From Streptomyces sp. ISL-100 (GTDB taxonomy: Bacteria > Actinomycetota > Actinomycetes > Streptomycetales > Streptomycetaceae): a stretch of DNA of 64,000 nucleotides. Shown in pieces: positions 1-8,594 of the stretch (within the stretch, counting starts at the first letter, position 1; every line of letters starts with the position of its first letter). Location: assembly GCF_018614615.1 (NCBI RefSeq), contig NZ_JAGGOK010000031.1:1-64000 (forward strand). The letters are read 5' to 3'. The position numbers and the translations under genes are program-made. A model generated the notes under the pieces. It made no database searches, was not told the origin of the DNA, and saw nothing but the letters and a program-made list of their open reading frames with translations.

Positions 1-1082
1 ATCTTCATGAGTCTTCTAGGGGGAGCGCTCCACGGTGCGGGTGGCCTGCGGCGCTTTCCCCTACCCGCCCCTTCCCGAAACTGGGGCAAGCCCCAGACCC
101 CCGGGACGCCCTTCGGGCGTGTCCTCAAGCGCCGGACGGGCTGGATGTGCTGCCGCACCCGTTCAGCCCCTCCGGCGTTTGAGGAGCGGGGTCTGGGGCG
201 GAGCCCCCACGCGGCGGAGCCGCAAAATGTCACAGCCGGGAAGGGGCGGGGCTGGGGAAAAGAGCCGCAGGCACCCCTACGGGCGTACCGCCGCGACCCC
301 ACCCACACCCCGGCCCGCATCACCACCCCCCGCCCCGTCTCGTAAGGCCGGAGCACGTCCTCCATCGCGGCGCGCGTCGATGCTGGAACCGAATCCCCCG
401 TACCCGCGCGGGAAACGAGGAAGTCCACCGCGTCGGCCGCGTCCCGCCCCCACACCGTCGACCCCACCACCGGCGTCACCGTCACCTTCCCGAAGCCCGC
501 CTCGCCCAGGACCTCATGGACGCGGGCGGGTTCGGACAGCGAGCCCATCGCCCGCCGCAACTCGACCTGGCTGTGCTCTGGTTGCCCGGTCAGGGAGCCG
601 AGCAGGCCCAGCGTCCGCGCCTCCTCGCCGTCCGGTTCCGGCGGCTGCGGGCAGATGAAGACGAGCCGCCCGCCGGGACGCAGCGCTCCGCCGATGTGCG
701 TGAAGGCCGCCGCGTGGTCCGCGAAGAACATCACCCCGCCCCGGCTGATCGCCACGTCGTAGGCCGCCGGCGGGAACGGATGACTCTGGGCGTCCCCCAG
801 TTCGTACACGATCCGCTCACTGTCCGTCGAGGCGCGCGCCCGCTCGATCAGCGGCCGCGAGATGTCCACGCCCACGACGCTGCCGTGCGCGGCGAGGCGC
901 GCGGCGAGCCGGGTGGTCTGGCCGCTGCCGCAGCCGATGTCCAGTACGCGATCGTGCTCGCCGATCGCGGCGGCGGCGAAGAGGGCGTCGTTGAAGCCGG
1001 ACACCATGGCGTCGTAGCGGTCCTGGTGCTCGGCCCAGTGCGCGCCGACCGGTCCGTCCCACGCTTGGGCGATGGTGCTCAC
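1..1082 (-). CDS. class I SAM-dependent methyltransferase, reading frame open to the window edge
   Basis: A GTG start at 1082 opens a Rossmann-type methyltransferase. The SAM-binding loop reads VLDIGCGSGQTT at about residues 45-56, followed by the acidic strand VVGVDIS and the late motif ALRPGGRLVFICP. The recognisable domain ends near position 280 (about 268 residues). No in-frame stop occurs from there to base 1: the frame runs through a dispersed intergenic repeat (54-270) and off the window. A TAG sits out of frame at 277-279, so a small 3' frameshift or loss of the stop is likely. The GTG overlaps the stop of the upstream AhpD-like gene by 4 bp (GTGA), so the two are translationally coupled. 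The substrate cannot be read from the sequence. Confidence 0.8.
   Translation of the reverse strand, partial: MSTIAQAWDGPVGAHWAEHQDRYDAMVSGFNDALFAAAAIGEHDRVLDIGCGSGQTTRLAARLAAHGSVVGVDISRPLIERARASTDSERIVYELGDAQSHPFPPAAYDVAISRGGVMFFADHAAAFTHIGGALRPGGRLVFICPQPPEPDGEEARTLGLLGSLTGQPEHSQVELRRAMGSLSEPARVHEVLGEAGFGKVTVTPVVGSTVWGRDAADAVDFLVSRAGTGDSVPASTRAAMEDVLRPYETGRGVVMRAGVWVGSRRYARRGACGSFPQPRPFPAVTFCGSAAWGLRPRPRSSNAGGAERVRQHIQPVRRLRTRPKGVPGVWGLPQFREGAGRGKRRRPPAPWSAPPRRLMK
54..270 (-). repeat. intergenic nested-inverted-repeat element, copy 1
   Basis: This is the first of four full copies in the window, inverted relative to the others. The outer arms are CCCTACCCGCCCCTTCCC at the left and its near complement at the right. 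The inner arms are the CTCAAGCGCCGGACGGGCTG and CAGCCCCTCCGGCGTTTGAG type. Between inner and outer arms lie smaller hairpins, for example around CTTGCCCCAG and the CGGCGGAGCCGCAAAATGTC block. It underlies the stopless 3' tail of the methyltransferase frame. Confidence 0.85.
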
Positions 1083-2050
1083 AGGGTCTCCTCGACGCGC
1101 TCGACGGCGATGATCGCGCCGTACGCGACCAGATGCACCAGACAGTGGTCGGAGTGCTGCGGCGTCCGCCACGCCGTGACGTCGTCCCCCGTGATGTCGT
1201 TCGGCGCGAGCGCGGCCAGCAGGGCGAGCCGCGCGCCCGGACGGTCGTCCCGGCCGGGCAGCCAGTCACCGGTCACCGGCAGAGGGGTGACGCCGTCCCA
1301 GTCGGACACCGTCTTTCGTACGTACGCCTGGTCGTCCTCGGACAGCAGCCCCGCGCCCATCAGCGCCGCCTCGCGCAGCGCGCCGTACGCCACCGCGATG
1401 GGCGACCCGGGCGCGGCCCATGACGGCTCCGGTCCGGACGTCTCCAGCAGCGACAGGCTGTCGCCGGGGCTCAGCTCGCGCTGGATGGTGTCGGCGAGGT
1501 GGCGGCCCGCCGCGGTGTCGAGGAAGCGGAGCTTGTGCTCGTGGCTCGGCAGGGAGTTGTCGCAGAGCAGCGCGGACGCGATCCGGTTGATGAAGTGGAA
1601 GGTGAGGGCGGTGCCGATGTACTCGGCGGCCTGCTCCGGGGGGAACGGCGGCGGCCCCGCGTCCGCGCCGATCGCCTTCCCCCATTGAAGCAGCCCGGCG
1701 TGCGCCCGATCGGCCGGTGTGTCGCCGCGCCCGATCGTCTCCGCGAGGGCGTGGTCGCCACCCGCGTACAGCAGCAGGGTGTGCGCGTTGATGCAGAAGT
1801 GGCAGTTGTTGGCCAGCGAGACTCCTGTGGCCACGAGCTCCTTGTTCGTACGGGACGCCTGTCCCGCCAGCAGGGATTCGCGCAGCAGCGCCCAGAATCC
1901 GGTCATCAGCGGGGTGGAGGGTGACAGCACGGCGAAGGTCGATGCGCCAGGGACACCGAAATCGGTGACCAGCTGGGCGTAGACGTCAGCGGCAACTCCG
2001 GTCGCGGAGTCGGGCGTTGCGGGCGAAGTGAAGCGGAAAGGTCCGGTCAT
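1079..2050 (-). CDS. carboxymuconolactone decarboxylase / AhpD-like family protein
   Basis: A 323-residue alpha-helical protein of the CMD/AhpD superfamily. The family's redox motif is visible as CHFC at residues 83-86 followed by His90 (CxxC-x3-H), the arrangement used by AhpD-type peroxidase partners. The ATG at 2050 is chosen because homology to the fold starts right after it and the upstream extension is low-complexity Arg/Pro. It forms a two-gene unit with the methyltransferase (4-bp overlap) and is divergent from a two-component system. Probable function: thiol-dependent peroxidase or a CMD-like enzyme of unknown substrate. The family call is firm, the reaction is not. Confidence 0.8.
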   Translation of the reverse strand: MTGPFRFTSPATPDSATGVAADVYAQLVTDFGVPGASTFAVLSPSTPLMTGFWALLRESLLAGQASRTNKELVATGVSLANNCHFCINAHTLLLYAGGDHALAETIGRGDTPADRAHAGLLQWGKAIGADAGPPPFPPEQAAEYIGTALTFHFINRIASALLCDNSLPSHEHKLRFLDTAAGRHLADTIQRELSPGDSLSLLETSGPEPSWAAPGSPIAVAYGALREAALMGAGLLSEDDQAYVRKTVSDWDGVTPLPVTGDWLPGRDDRPGARLALLAALAPNDITGDDVTAWRTPQHSDHCLVHLVAYGAIIAVERVEETL

Positions 2051-2137
2051 GGGGACGATGCTCCCCCGTCGGCCCGGTCCCCGTCGTCGTACGCCGGGAG
2101 GCATTGCCGACTGCGCCCGGCATGCGGCGACGCCGCC

Positions 2138-2161
2138 GGACTACTTCCCCGGAAGTAGTCC
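2138..2161. promoter_or_regulatory. perfect 11-2-11 inverted repeat, candidate operator
   Basis: Arms GGACTACTTCC and GGAAGTAGTCC flank a CC centre with no mismatch. It lies between the divergent AhpD-like gene (start 2050) and the histidine kinase gene (start 2218). Position and symmetry fit an autoregulatory site for the response regulator encoded at 3363-4061. That assignment is inference. Confidence 0.6.
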
Positions 2162-2204
2162 CAAAGCCCTCTGCGGGGAGGACGCGTGGGGCGGAAGCGG
2201 CGTC

Positions 2205-2210
2205 TAGGGT
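2205..2210 (+). promoter_or_regulatory. -10 box TAGGGT, leaderless start of the kinase gene
   Basis: TAGGGT fits the actinobacterial TANNNT -10 and ends 7 nt before the ATG at 2218, so transcription would begin at or next to the start codon. No Shine-Dalgarno sequence precedes that ATG. No convincing -35 is seen. Confidence 0.5.
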
Positions 2211-2217
2211 GCGGTTC

Positions 2218-3366
2218 ATGCGCGCGGATGGGGAGCAGCGGGAGCAGCAGGATCAGCAAGGCTGGCGGACTGGGCTCATCGACGCGGCATTCGCTGCCGT
2301 CATCGGCGGCGCGGTCCTCATCGCCGCCTTCGCCACGTCCGGTCCCGGACCGGCTCCCGCCGACGTCGTCCTGATCACCGCAGGCTCCCTGGCACTCGCC
2401 GCCCACCGCCTGGCCCCGGTGCCGTTGCTGGTCTTCACCGCCGCCTGCATGCTCGGTTACGTCGTACACGCGAACCCGGGGACTTCGGCGGCCTTCCCGG
2501 TCGTCGCCGGGGTGCACGCCGTGATCAGGGCCGGACACCGGGCGGCGGCGATCGCGGTGAGCGTCGTCTTCCTCGTGGGTTTCTTCCTCGCGAGCCCGTC
2601 GGGGGGCGGGATCGAGCGGACGCTGCTGCTGCACGGCTGGTTCATCTGCGCCGGCGTGACGGGACTCATCGACAAGAACTGGCAGGCGTACCTCCACCAG
2701 AGCGAACAGCGCGCCGCAGAGGCCGAACGGACGAAGGAGGAAGCGGCGCTGCGCAGGGCGGGGGAGGAGCGGCTGCGGATCGCGCGCGAGCTGCACGACT
2801 CGCTCACCCACTCCATCTCGATCGTCAAGCTCCAGGCGGGAGTTGCCGTACATCTCGCGCGCAAGCGGGGCGAGGACGTGCCGGAGGCGCTGCTCGCCAT
2901 CCAGGAGGCGAGCGGGGAGGCGATGCGCGAGCTGCGGGCGACGCTGGAGGTGCTGCGTACGGACGCCGTAGCGCCGGGCAGCGGTCTCGCCAGGCTCGGC
3001 GAGCTGGTCGAGCGGGCCCGTACGGCCGGACTCGCGGCGTCGGTGACCGTCACCGGGCCCGAGCGCGCGCTGCCCGACGACGTCGACCGGGCGGCGTACC
3101 GCATCGTCCAGGAGGCGCTCACCAATGTCGCCCGGCACGCGGGCCGGGCGAAGACCACCGTGGAACTCGCCTACGCCCCCGACCACTTCTCCATCCGCGT
3201 CGAGGACGAGGGCTCGGCCGCGCCGGGAGGGCAGCCTCCGCTGCCCGGCACCGGCCTGACCGGCATGCGCGAGCGCGTCACCGCCCTCGGCGGCACCCTG
3301 CACGCGGCCCCGCGCCCCGGCGGCGGCTTCTCCGTACGCGCCGAACTTCCCCTGGAGATACGGTGA
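2218..3366 (+). CDS. two-component sensor histidine kinase, DesK/NarX type
   Basis: A 382-residue membrane sensor kinase. Hydrophobic membrane segments occupy about residues 20-150, followed by a short coiled linker rich in Glu/Arg (about 160-185). The HisKA_3 dimerisation helix carries the phospho-accepting His193 in RELHDSLTH. The ATP-binding domain shows the N box EALTNVARHA, the motif VEDEGS and the late glycine motif GTGLTGMRER. ATG 2218 was chosen over an upstream in-frame start because a -10 box lies 7 nt upstream and the extra N-terminus is low-complexity. Its stop overlaps the GTG of the response regulator by 4 bp. The signal is unknown, and no extracytoplasmic domain of any size is present. 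Confidence 0.92.
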   Translation: MRADGEQREQQDQQGWRTGLIDAAFAAVIGGAVLIAAFATSGPGPAPADVVLITAGSLALAAHRLAPVPLLVFTAACMLGYVVHANPGTSAAFPVVAGVHAVIRAGHRAAAIAVSVVFLVGFFLASPSGGGIERTLLLHGWFICAGVTGLIDKNWQAYLHQSEQRAAEAERTKEEAALRRAGEERLRIARELHDSLTHSISIVKLQAGVAVHLARKRGEDVPEALLAIQEASGEAMRELRATLEVLRTDAVAPGSGLARLGELVERARTAGLAASVTVTGPERALPDDVDRAAYRIVQEALTNVARHAGRAKTTVELAYAPDHFSIRVEDEGSAAPGGQPPLPGTGLTGMRERVTALGGTLHAAPRPGGGFSVRAELPLEIR

Positions 3367-4061
3367 GTGGTGTGAGCGGTGTGAGTGGTGACGCGATCCG
3401 GGTCCTGATCGTCGACGACCAGGCGCTCATGCGCGCCGGATTCCGCGCCCTGCTGGCCGCCGAGGACGACATCGAGGTCGTCGCCGAGGCCGCCGACGGC
3501 CGTCAGGGCCTCGAACTGGCCCGCCGGCACGTCCCCGACGTCGCACTCGTCGACGTACAGATGCCGGTGATGACGGGTATCGAGACGACCCGCCACATCG
3601 CCGCCGACCCGGCACTGGCCGGGGTGCACGTCGTCATCCTCACCAACTACGGCCTGGACGAGTACGTCTTCGACGCGCTGCGCGCCGGGGCCGCCGGGTT
3701 CCTCCTCAAGGACACCGAACCGGCCGACCTGCTCCAGGCGATCCGCACCGCGGCCCGTGGCGACGCACTGCTCTCACCGTCCGTGACTCGCCGTCTCATC
3801 ACCGAGTTCGTCGCCCGCCCACCGGACCGCCGCACCGCTCCCGGCTTCGAGACGCTCACCAAACGCGAATGCCAGGTCGCGGCGCTGGTCGCGCACGGCC
3901 TGACGAACGAAGAGATCGCGGAGCACATGGTGATCAGCCCCTTCACCGCCAAGACCCACGTGAGCCGCGCGATGATCAAGCTGGGAGCTCGCGACCGCGC
4001 CCAGCTTGTCGTCTTCGCCTACGAGTCGGGGCTGGTAACGCCCAAGGGGGCACAGGCCTGA
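3363..4061 (+). CDS. NarL/LuxR-family response regulator
   Basis: A 232-residue regulator with a receiver domain followed by a LuxR-type helix-turn-helix. The acidic pair is D18-D19, the phospho-acceptor is D64 in LVDVQMP, and the conserved Lys is in GFLLKD. The DNA-binding domain carries LTKRECQVAALVAHGLTNEE and the recognition helix near FTAKTHVSRAM. It starts with GTG at 3363, overlapping the kinase gene by 4 bp (GTGA), so the pair is cotranscribed and stoichiometrically coupled. The perfect inverted repeat at 2138-2161 is its most obvious possible target. The regulon is unknown. The gamma-glutamyltranspeptidase gene follows 52 bp downstream and may belong to the same transcript. Confidence 0.93.
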   Translation: MSGVSGVSGDAIRVLIVDDQALMRAGFRALLAAEDDIEVVAEAADGRQGLELARRHVPDVALVDVQMPVMTGIETTRHIAADPALAGVHVVILTNYGLDEYVFDALRAGAAGFLLKDTEPADLLQAIRTAARGDALLSPSVTRRLITEFVARPPDRRTAPGFETLTKRECQVAALVAHGLTNEEIAEHMVISPFTAKTHVSRAMIKLGARDRAQLVVFAYESGLVTPKGAQA

Positions 4062-4113
4062 ACCCTCACGGGCCGCCTGAACGCTCAAGCCTACGAAGAC
4101 GGAGCCGCATCAC

Positions 4114-5928
4114 ATGTTCACCACCCGGCCGACTCTCCAGGGCACCTTCGGCATGGTGTCCTCCACCCACTGGCTCGCCTCCCAGTCGGCCATGGCCGTA
4201 CTGGAGGACGGCGGCAACGCCTTCGACGCCGCCGTCGCCGCCGGCTTCGTCCTGCACGTCGTCGAGCCGCACCTCAACGGGCCCGCCGGCGAGGTACCGA
4301 TCCTTCTCGCGCCCGCGGGTGGGCAGGTACGGGTGCTCTGCGGGCAGGGGCCCGCGCCGGCAGGCGCGAGCGCCGGTCGCTACCGGGCGCTGGGGCTCGG
4401 CCTCGTCCCCGGGACCGGCCCGCTGGCTGCTGCCGTGCCGGGCGCGTTCGACGCGTGGATGCTTCTGCTGCGGGACTACGGCACCAAGTCGCTCCGCGAG
4501 GTGCTGCGGTACGCCATCGGGTACGCGCAGGACGGGCACCCGCCCGTCGAGCGGGTCGGCGAGACGGTGGAGACCGTACGCGCCCTGTTCGAGGAGGAGT
4601 GGACCTCGTCCGCCGAGGTGTACCTGCCGGGTGGCAGGGCGCCCGCTCCGGGCGAGCTGTTCCGTAACCCCGCTCTCGCCGCGACCTGGCGCCGCGTGAT
4701 CACCGAAGCCGAGGCGGCGGGCGGCGAAAACCGGGTGAGGCAGATCGACGCGGCTCGGGCGGTGTGGCGCGAGGGGTTCATAGCCGAGGCGATCGTACGA
4801 CAGGCCGCGCGCCCCACCATGGACACCAGCGGCGCCCGGCACACCGGGACGCTGACCGCCGCCGACCTGGCCGGCTGGTCCGCGACGTACGAGGAGCCCG
4901 CGACGTACGACTGGAACGGCTGGACGCTGTGCAAGGCGGGCGGCTGGAGCCAGGGGCCCGCCTTCCTCCAGCAGCTCGCGCTACTGCCGCCGGAACTGCC
5001 GGCCTACGGCTCCGCAGCGTACGTCCACCTGCTGATCGAGGGGTGCAAGCTGGCGATGGCCGACCGGGAGGCCTGGTACGGCGACGCCGCCGAGGTGCCG
5101 GTCGACGCACTGCTTTCAGCCTCGTACAACGCTGAGCGGCGCGCTCTGGTGGAGGACAAGGCGTCGCTGGAGCTGCGGCCCGGGAGTCCCGGTGGGCGTA
5201 CGCCCGTGCTGAGCGCGCACGCGCGGGCCGTCGCCGCCGGGGAGCCCGGGTTCGACGCCGTGGACACTGTGGCCGCCGCCGGTGCCGGTGAGCCGACCGT
5301 CGCCAGCAACGGCTCCACCCGCGCCGACACCTGCCACCTGGACGTCGTCGACCGCTGGGGCAACATGGTGGCGGCCACGCCCAGCGGCGGCTGGCTCCAG
5401 TCGAACCCGGTGGTTCCCGAGCTCGGCTTCCCGCTCGGCACGCGGCTCCAGATGGCCTGGCTGGACGAGGGGCTGCCGAACACGCTCACGCCGGGCCGGC
5501 GGCCGCGCACCACGCTGACGCCCTCGCTGGCGCTGCGGGACGGGGTGGGCGTGATGGCCTTCGGGACGCCCGGTGGTGACCAGCAGGATCAGTGGCAGCT
5601 GCACTTCTTCCTCGCGGTCGCGCTCGCCGGACCCTCGGCGTCGCGGGGCGGGTTCGATCTCCAGGGGGCCATCGACGCCCCCAACTGGCACACCGACTCC
5701 TTCCCCGGGTCCTTCTATCCGCGCGGGATGCGGCCGGGGAGCGTAACCGTCGAGTCGCGCATGGACGCGGGCGTCGTCGAGGAGCTGCGGCGCCGGGGCC
5801 ACGATGTGACGGTCGGCGGGCCGTGGTCGCAAGGGCGTCTGTGCGCGGTCGCGCGCGATCCGGAGACCGGAGTGCTGTCCGCCGCGGCGAACCCCAGAGG
5901 AATGCACGGTTACGCGGTCGGGCGCTGA
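4114..5928 (+). CDS. gamma-glutamyltranspeptidase family protein
   Basis: A 604-residue Ntn-hydrolase precursor of the GGT family, which hydrolyses or transfers the gamma-glutamyl group of glutathione-like compounds. The autocleavage nucleophile is predicted at Thr406 in RADTCHLDVVDRWGNMV. Further on, the segment GVMAFGTPGGDQQDQW corresponds to the family's GSPGG oxyanion region. The N-terminal part ASTHWLASQSAMAVLEDGGN is the usual large-subunit opening (here seen as STHWLASQSAMAVLEDGG). No signal peptide is visible, so a cytoplasmic form is likely. The Cys after Thr406 (DTCH rather than the common TTHF) sets it among the divergent actinobacterial members, whose substrates are uncertain. Confidence 0.88.
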   Translation: MFTTRPTLQGTFGMVSSTHWLASQSAMAVLEDGGNAFDAAVAAGFVLHVVEPHLNGPAGEVPILLAPAGGQVRVLCGQGPAPAGASAGRYRALGLGLVPGTGPLAAAVPGAFDAWMLLLRDYGTKSLREVLRYAIGYAQDGHPPVERVGETVETVRALFEEEWTSSAEVYLPGGRAPAPGELFRNPALAATWRRVITEAEAAGGENRVRQIDAARAVWREGFIAEAIVRQAARPTMDTSGARHTGTLTAADLAGWSATYEEPATYDWNGWTLCKAGGWSQGPAFLQQLALLPPELPAYGSAAYVHLLIEGCKLAMADREAWYGDAAEVPVDALLSASYNAERRALVEDKASLELRPGSPGGRTPVLSAHARAVAAGEPGFDAVDTVAAAGAGEPTVASNGSTRADTCHLDVVDRWGNMVAATPSGGWLQSNPVVPELGFPLGTRLQMAWLDEGLPNTLTPGRRPRTTLTPSLALRDGVGVMAFGTPGGDQQDQWQLHFFLAVALAGPSASRGGFDLQGAIDAPNWHTDSFPGSFYPRGMRPGSVTVESRMDAGVVEELRRRGHDVTVGGPWSQGRLCAVARDPETGVLSAAANPRGMHGYAVGR

Positions 5929-5978
5929 CGGCACTGCGAGTTGCGGGCATTGTCAGCGGGGCGTGCTTTGCTGGATGC

Positions 5979-6797
5979 ATGATCGATGACAAGTTGTCCG
6001 ACGTCGAAGAGGCCGTGCGCAAGGCGGCCGCCGCCGAGATCGTGCCGCGGTACCGGCAGCTCGCCGCGCACGAGATCGTCGAGAAGACCGGGCCGCACGA
6101 CCTGGTCACCATTGCCGACCGGCGGGCCGAGGAGCACCTCACCGCGTCCCTGACCCGGCTGCTGCCGGGATCAGTGGTCGTGGGGGAGGAAGCGGTCCAC
6201 GAGGATCCGGCGGTGTACGAGGCGCTGGGCGGCGACGCGCCGGTGTGGATCGTGGACCCGGTGGACGGGACCCGGCAGTTCGTGCGCGGCGAACCGGGCT
6301 TCTGCACGCTGGTCGCCCTCGCGCACCGGGGCGAAGTGCTCGCCTCGTGGACGTACGCGCCCGCGCTCGACGAGATGGCCGTGGCGGTGCGGGGCGGCGG
6401 GGCCCGGCTGAACGGTGAGGTGCTGCGGGCGGGGATCCCGGGCACGGGCGCGACGCTGCACGTAGCCACGTCCCATCCGGACTTCACGACGGAGCAGCAG
6501 AAGACGGCGCTGCTCGGGCTGAATGTGAAGGGCGTCGACGCCCGCCCCTGCGGCTCGGCCGGTCTTGAGTACCTGGCCGTCGCCCGGGGAGACCTGGACG
6601 CGGTGGCGTTCTCGTGGGAGCTGGCCTGGGATCACGCGGCGGGGCTGCTGCTGGTGGAGGAGGCGGGCGGCTCGCACGCGACCGTCGCGGGGGAGCGGTT
6701 CCGGCTGACGGGCGGCAACGCTCTGCCGTTCACGGCCGCCCGGGACGCGGCCACGGTCGCGCGGCTGGTGGGGCTGCTGGGTGGCGGGGCGGCGTAA
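5979..6797 (+). CDS. inositol monophosphatase family phosphatase
   Basis: A 272-residue Mg-dependent phosphatase of the IMPase/HisN/CysQ group. The metal-binding motifs are GEE at residues 69-71 and DPVDGT at 93-98. The C-terminal WDHAAG motif completes the active site. ATG 5979 is used because the motif spacing then matches family length (about 260-280 residues). It follows the GGT gene by 50 bp on the same strand. Substrate could be inositol phosphate, histidinol phosphate or adenosine 3',5'-bisphosphate; the sequence alone does not decide. Downstream bases 6797-6868 contain a long-loop inverted repeat (ACGGCGGGA with TCCCGCCGT) that could attenuate transcription. Confidence 0.9.
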   Translation: MIDDKLSDVEEAVRKAAAAEIVPRYRQLAAHEIVEKTGPHDLVTIADRRAEEHLTASLTRLLPGSVVVGEEAVHEDPAVYEALGGDAPVWIVDPVDGTRQFVRGEPGFCTLVALAHRGEVLASWTYAPALDEMAVAVRGGGARLNGEVLRAGIPGTGATLHVATSHPDFTTEQQKTALLGLNVKGVDARPCGSAGLEYLAVARGDLDAVAFSWELAWDHAAGLLLVEEAGGSHATVAGERFRLTGGNALPFTAARDAATVARLVGLLGGGAA

Positions 6798-6932
6798 CGG
6801 CGGGATGGCGTAACGGCGCGTGGGCGTGTACTTCCGGCCAACCCACCGCCCCACCACCCTCCCGCCGTCCGCGCCACCGGGGCCAGGAATATCCTGGGGC
6901 TCCTGGCCATCGGCTGACGAAGGAGTCCGAAG

Positions 6933-8348
6933 GTGCCGTCGATGCTCGATGCAGTCGTCGTAGGGGCGGGGCCCAACGGACTGACCGCCGCTGTCGAACT
7001 TGCCCGCAGGGGCTTCTCGGTGGAGGTGTTCGAGGCGCTGGACACCGTGGGGGGCGGCGCCAGGACCGAGGAGCTCACGCTGCCCGGATTCCGGCACGAC
7101 CCCTGTTCCGCCGTACACCCGCTGGGTGTGGGGTCGCCGGCCTTCAAGGCCATGCCGCTGACCCGGTACGGGCTGGAGTGGCTGCACCCCGAGCTGCCCA
7201 TGGCCCATCCCTGGGACGACGGCACCGCCGCTGTGCTGTCCCGGTCGGTCGCCGAGACCGCCGCCTCGTTCGGCGCGCGGGATGCCGGGACGTACCGGCG
7301 GCTCGTCGCGCCCTACGTGGCGAAGTGGGACACCCTGGCCCGGGACTTCATGTCGCTGCCCTACACCGCGCTGCCCCGCGACCCACTCACCCTGGCCCGC
7401 TTCGGCATTGACGGGCTGCCGCCCAGCACGTGGCTGATGCGCCGGTTCCGGGACGAGAAGGCGCGGGCGCTGTTCGCCGGACTCGTCGCGCATGTCATCG
7501 CGCCCCTCGGCGGTCTCGCGACGAGCGCCATCGGGCTGGTCTTCGCCCTTGCCGCGCATGCCGGCGGCTGGCCGATGCCGCGGGGCGGGTCGCAGTCGAT
7601 CTCGGACGCGCTCGCGGCGTATCTGCGTGACCTCGGCGGCGTGGTGCACACCGGGTTCGAGGTCAAGCGGCTGGACGACCTGCCGCCCGCCCGCGCGTAC
7701 GTCTTCGACACGTCGCCCACGGCGCTGGCGCGGATCGCCGGTCTGGGCCGGGCGTACGAGAACTACCGGTACGGCGCGAGCGTGTTCAAGATTGATTACG
7801 CGCTGGACGGGCCGGTGCCCTGGACGGCCGAGGAGGCCCGGCGGGCCGGCACCGTCCAAGTCGGCCCGACCAGTGGCGAGATCGGCACCGCGCTGAAGCA
7901 GGCCTCGGGGGGTACGGCCCCCCAGACGCCGTTCCTGATCACTGCTCAGCCGAGCCTGGTGGACCCGTCCCGCGCCCCCGAGGGCAAGCACGTTTTCTGG
8001 GCGTACGGGCACGTCCCGCACGCCTGGGAAGGCGACCTCACGGAGGCGATCGAGCGGCAGATCGAACGCTTCGCGCCCGGCTTCCGCGACCGGGTGCTGG
8101 CCAGGGCGACCGCGGGACCGCCGCAACTGGCCGCCCGCAACGCCAATTACATCGGCGGCGACATCGCGTGCGGCGCGGCGTCGGGACTTCAACTGCTGCT
8201 GCGGCCGAAGGTCTCTCTCTTCCCGTACGCGACACCTCACCCGGCGGTCTTCATCTGCTCGTCCGCGACTCCGCCGGGGCCGGGCGTGCACGGCATGTCG
8301 GGACACAACGCGGCGAAGGCAGTCTGGCGGCGGCTGCGCGCGGCCTGA
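6933..8348 (+). CDS. FAD-dependent oxidoreductase, phytoene-desaturase-like
   Basis: A 471-residue flavoprotein. The N-terminal dinucleotide-binding loop [19 protein letters not shown] is followed by the acidic VEVFE strand end, and the C-terminal FAD motif is around [17 protein letters not shown]. Overall layout matches the NAD(P)/FAD-dependent amine-oxidase/carotenoid-desaturase superfamily (pyridine nucleotide-disulfide oxidoreductase domain 2-like). The GTG at 6933 is chosen, with a GAAGGAG ribosome-binding site 6-8 nt upstream. No carotenoid genes lie nearby, so a carotenoid role is not supported. The substrate is unknown. Confidence 0.85.
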   Translation: MPSMLDAVVVGAGPNGLTAAVELARRGFSVEVFEALDTVGGGARTEELTLPGFRHDPCSAVHPLGVGSPAFKAMPLTRYGLEWLHPELPMAHPWDDGTAAVLSRSVAETAASFGARDAGTYRRLVAPYVAKWDTLARDFMSLPYTALPRDPLTLARFGIDGLPPSTWLMRRFRDEKARALFAGLVAHVIAPLGGLATSAIGLVFALAAHAGGWPMPRGGSQSISDALAAYLRDLGGVVHTGFEVKRLDDLPPARAYVFDTSPTALARIAGLGRAYENYRYGASVFKIDYALDGPVPWTAEEARRAGTVQVGPTSGEIGTALKQASGGTAPQTPFLITAQPSLVDPSRAPEGKHVFWAYGHVPHAWEGDLTEAIERQIERFAPGFRDRVLARATAGPPQLAARNANYIGGDIACGAASGLQLLLRPKVSLFPYATPHPAVFICSSATPPGPGVHGMSGHNAAKAVWRRLRAA

Positions 8349-8594
8349 AACACCGCCGTTGCGAATGCTCGCGTTCATGAATCGACGAAACGCTGGTGGT
8401 GGTGGGCGGGGCGGGGCGGTGGCGCTGTCACTGACGGCCGCGGCTGGATATCGCGTGCTCAGGCGGTGCGCGTCATGCCGCCGGAGGGTGCGACGACTCC
8501 CAACATCGCGACCGGGGTTGCCGTGGGCGGCGAGGTCGCGGTCACTGCGGTATATCCCCAGCGGTAGCGGTAGAGGGTGGGGGAGAATGGCTCC

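Noticed and set aside
6797..6868. Inverted repeat after the inositol-phosphatase-like gene as a terminator
   Set aside because: The arms ACGGCGGGA and TCCCGCCGT are only 9 bp with a loop over 50 nt, so it is too weak to list as a feature.
8349..8594. Small gene of 79 codons upstream of the macrodomain gene
   Set aside because: The frame 8359-8598 overlaps the macrodomain start, has no ribosome-binding site and encodes an Arg-rich low-complexity chain.
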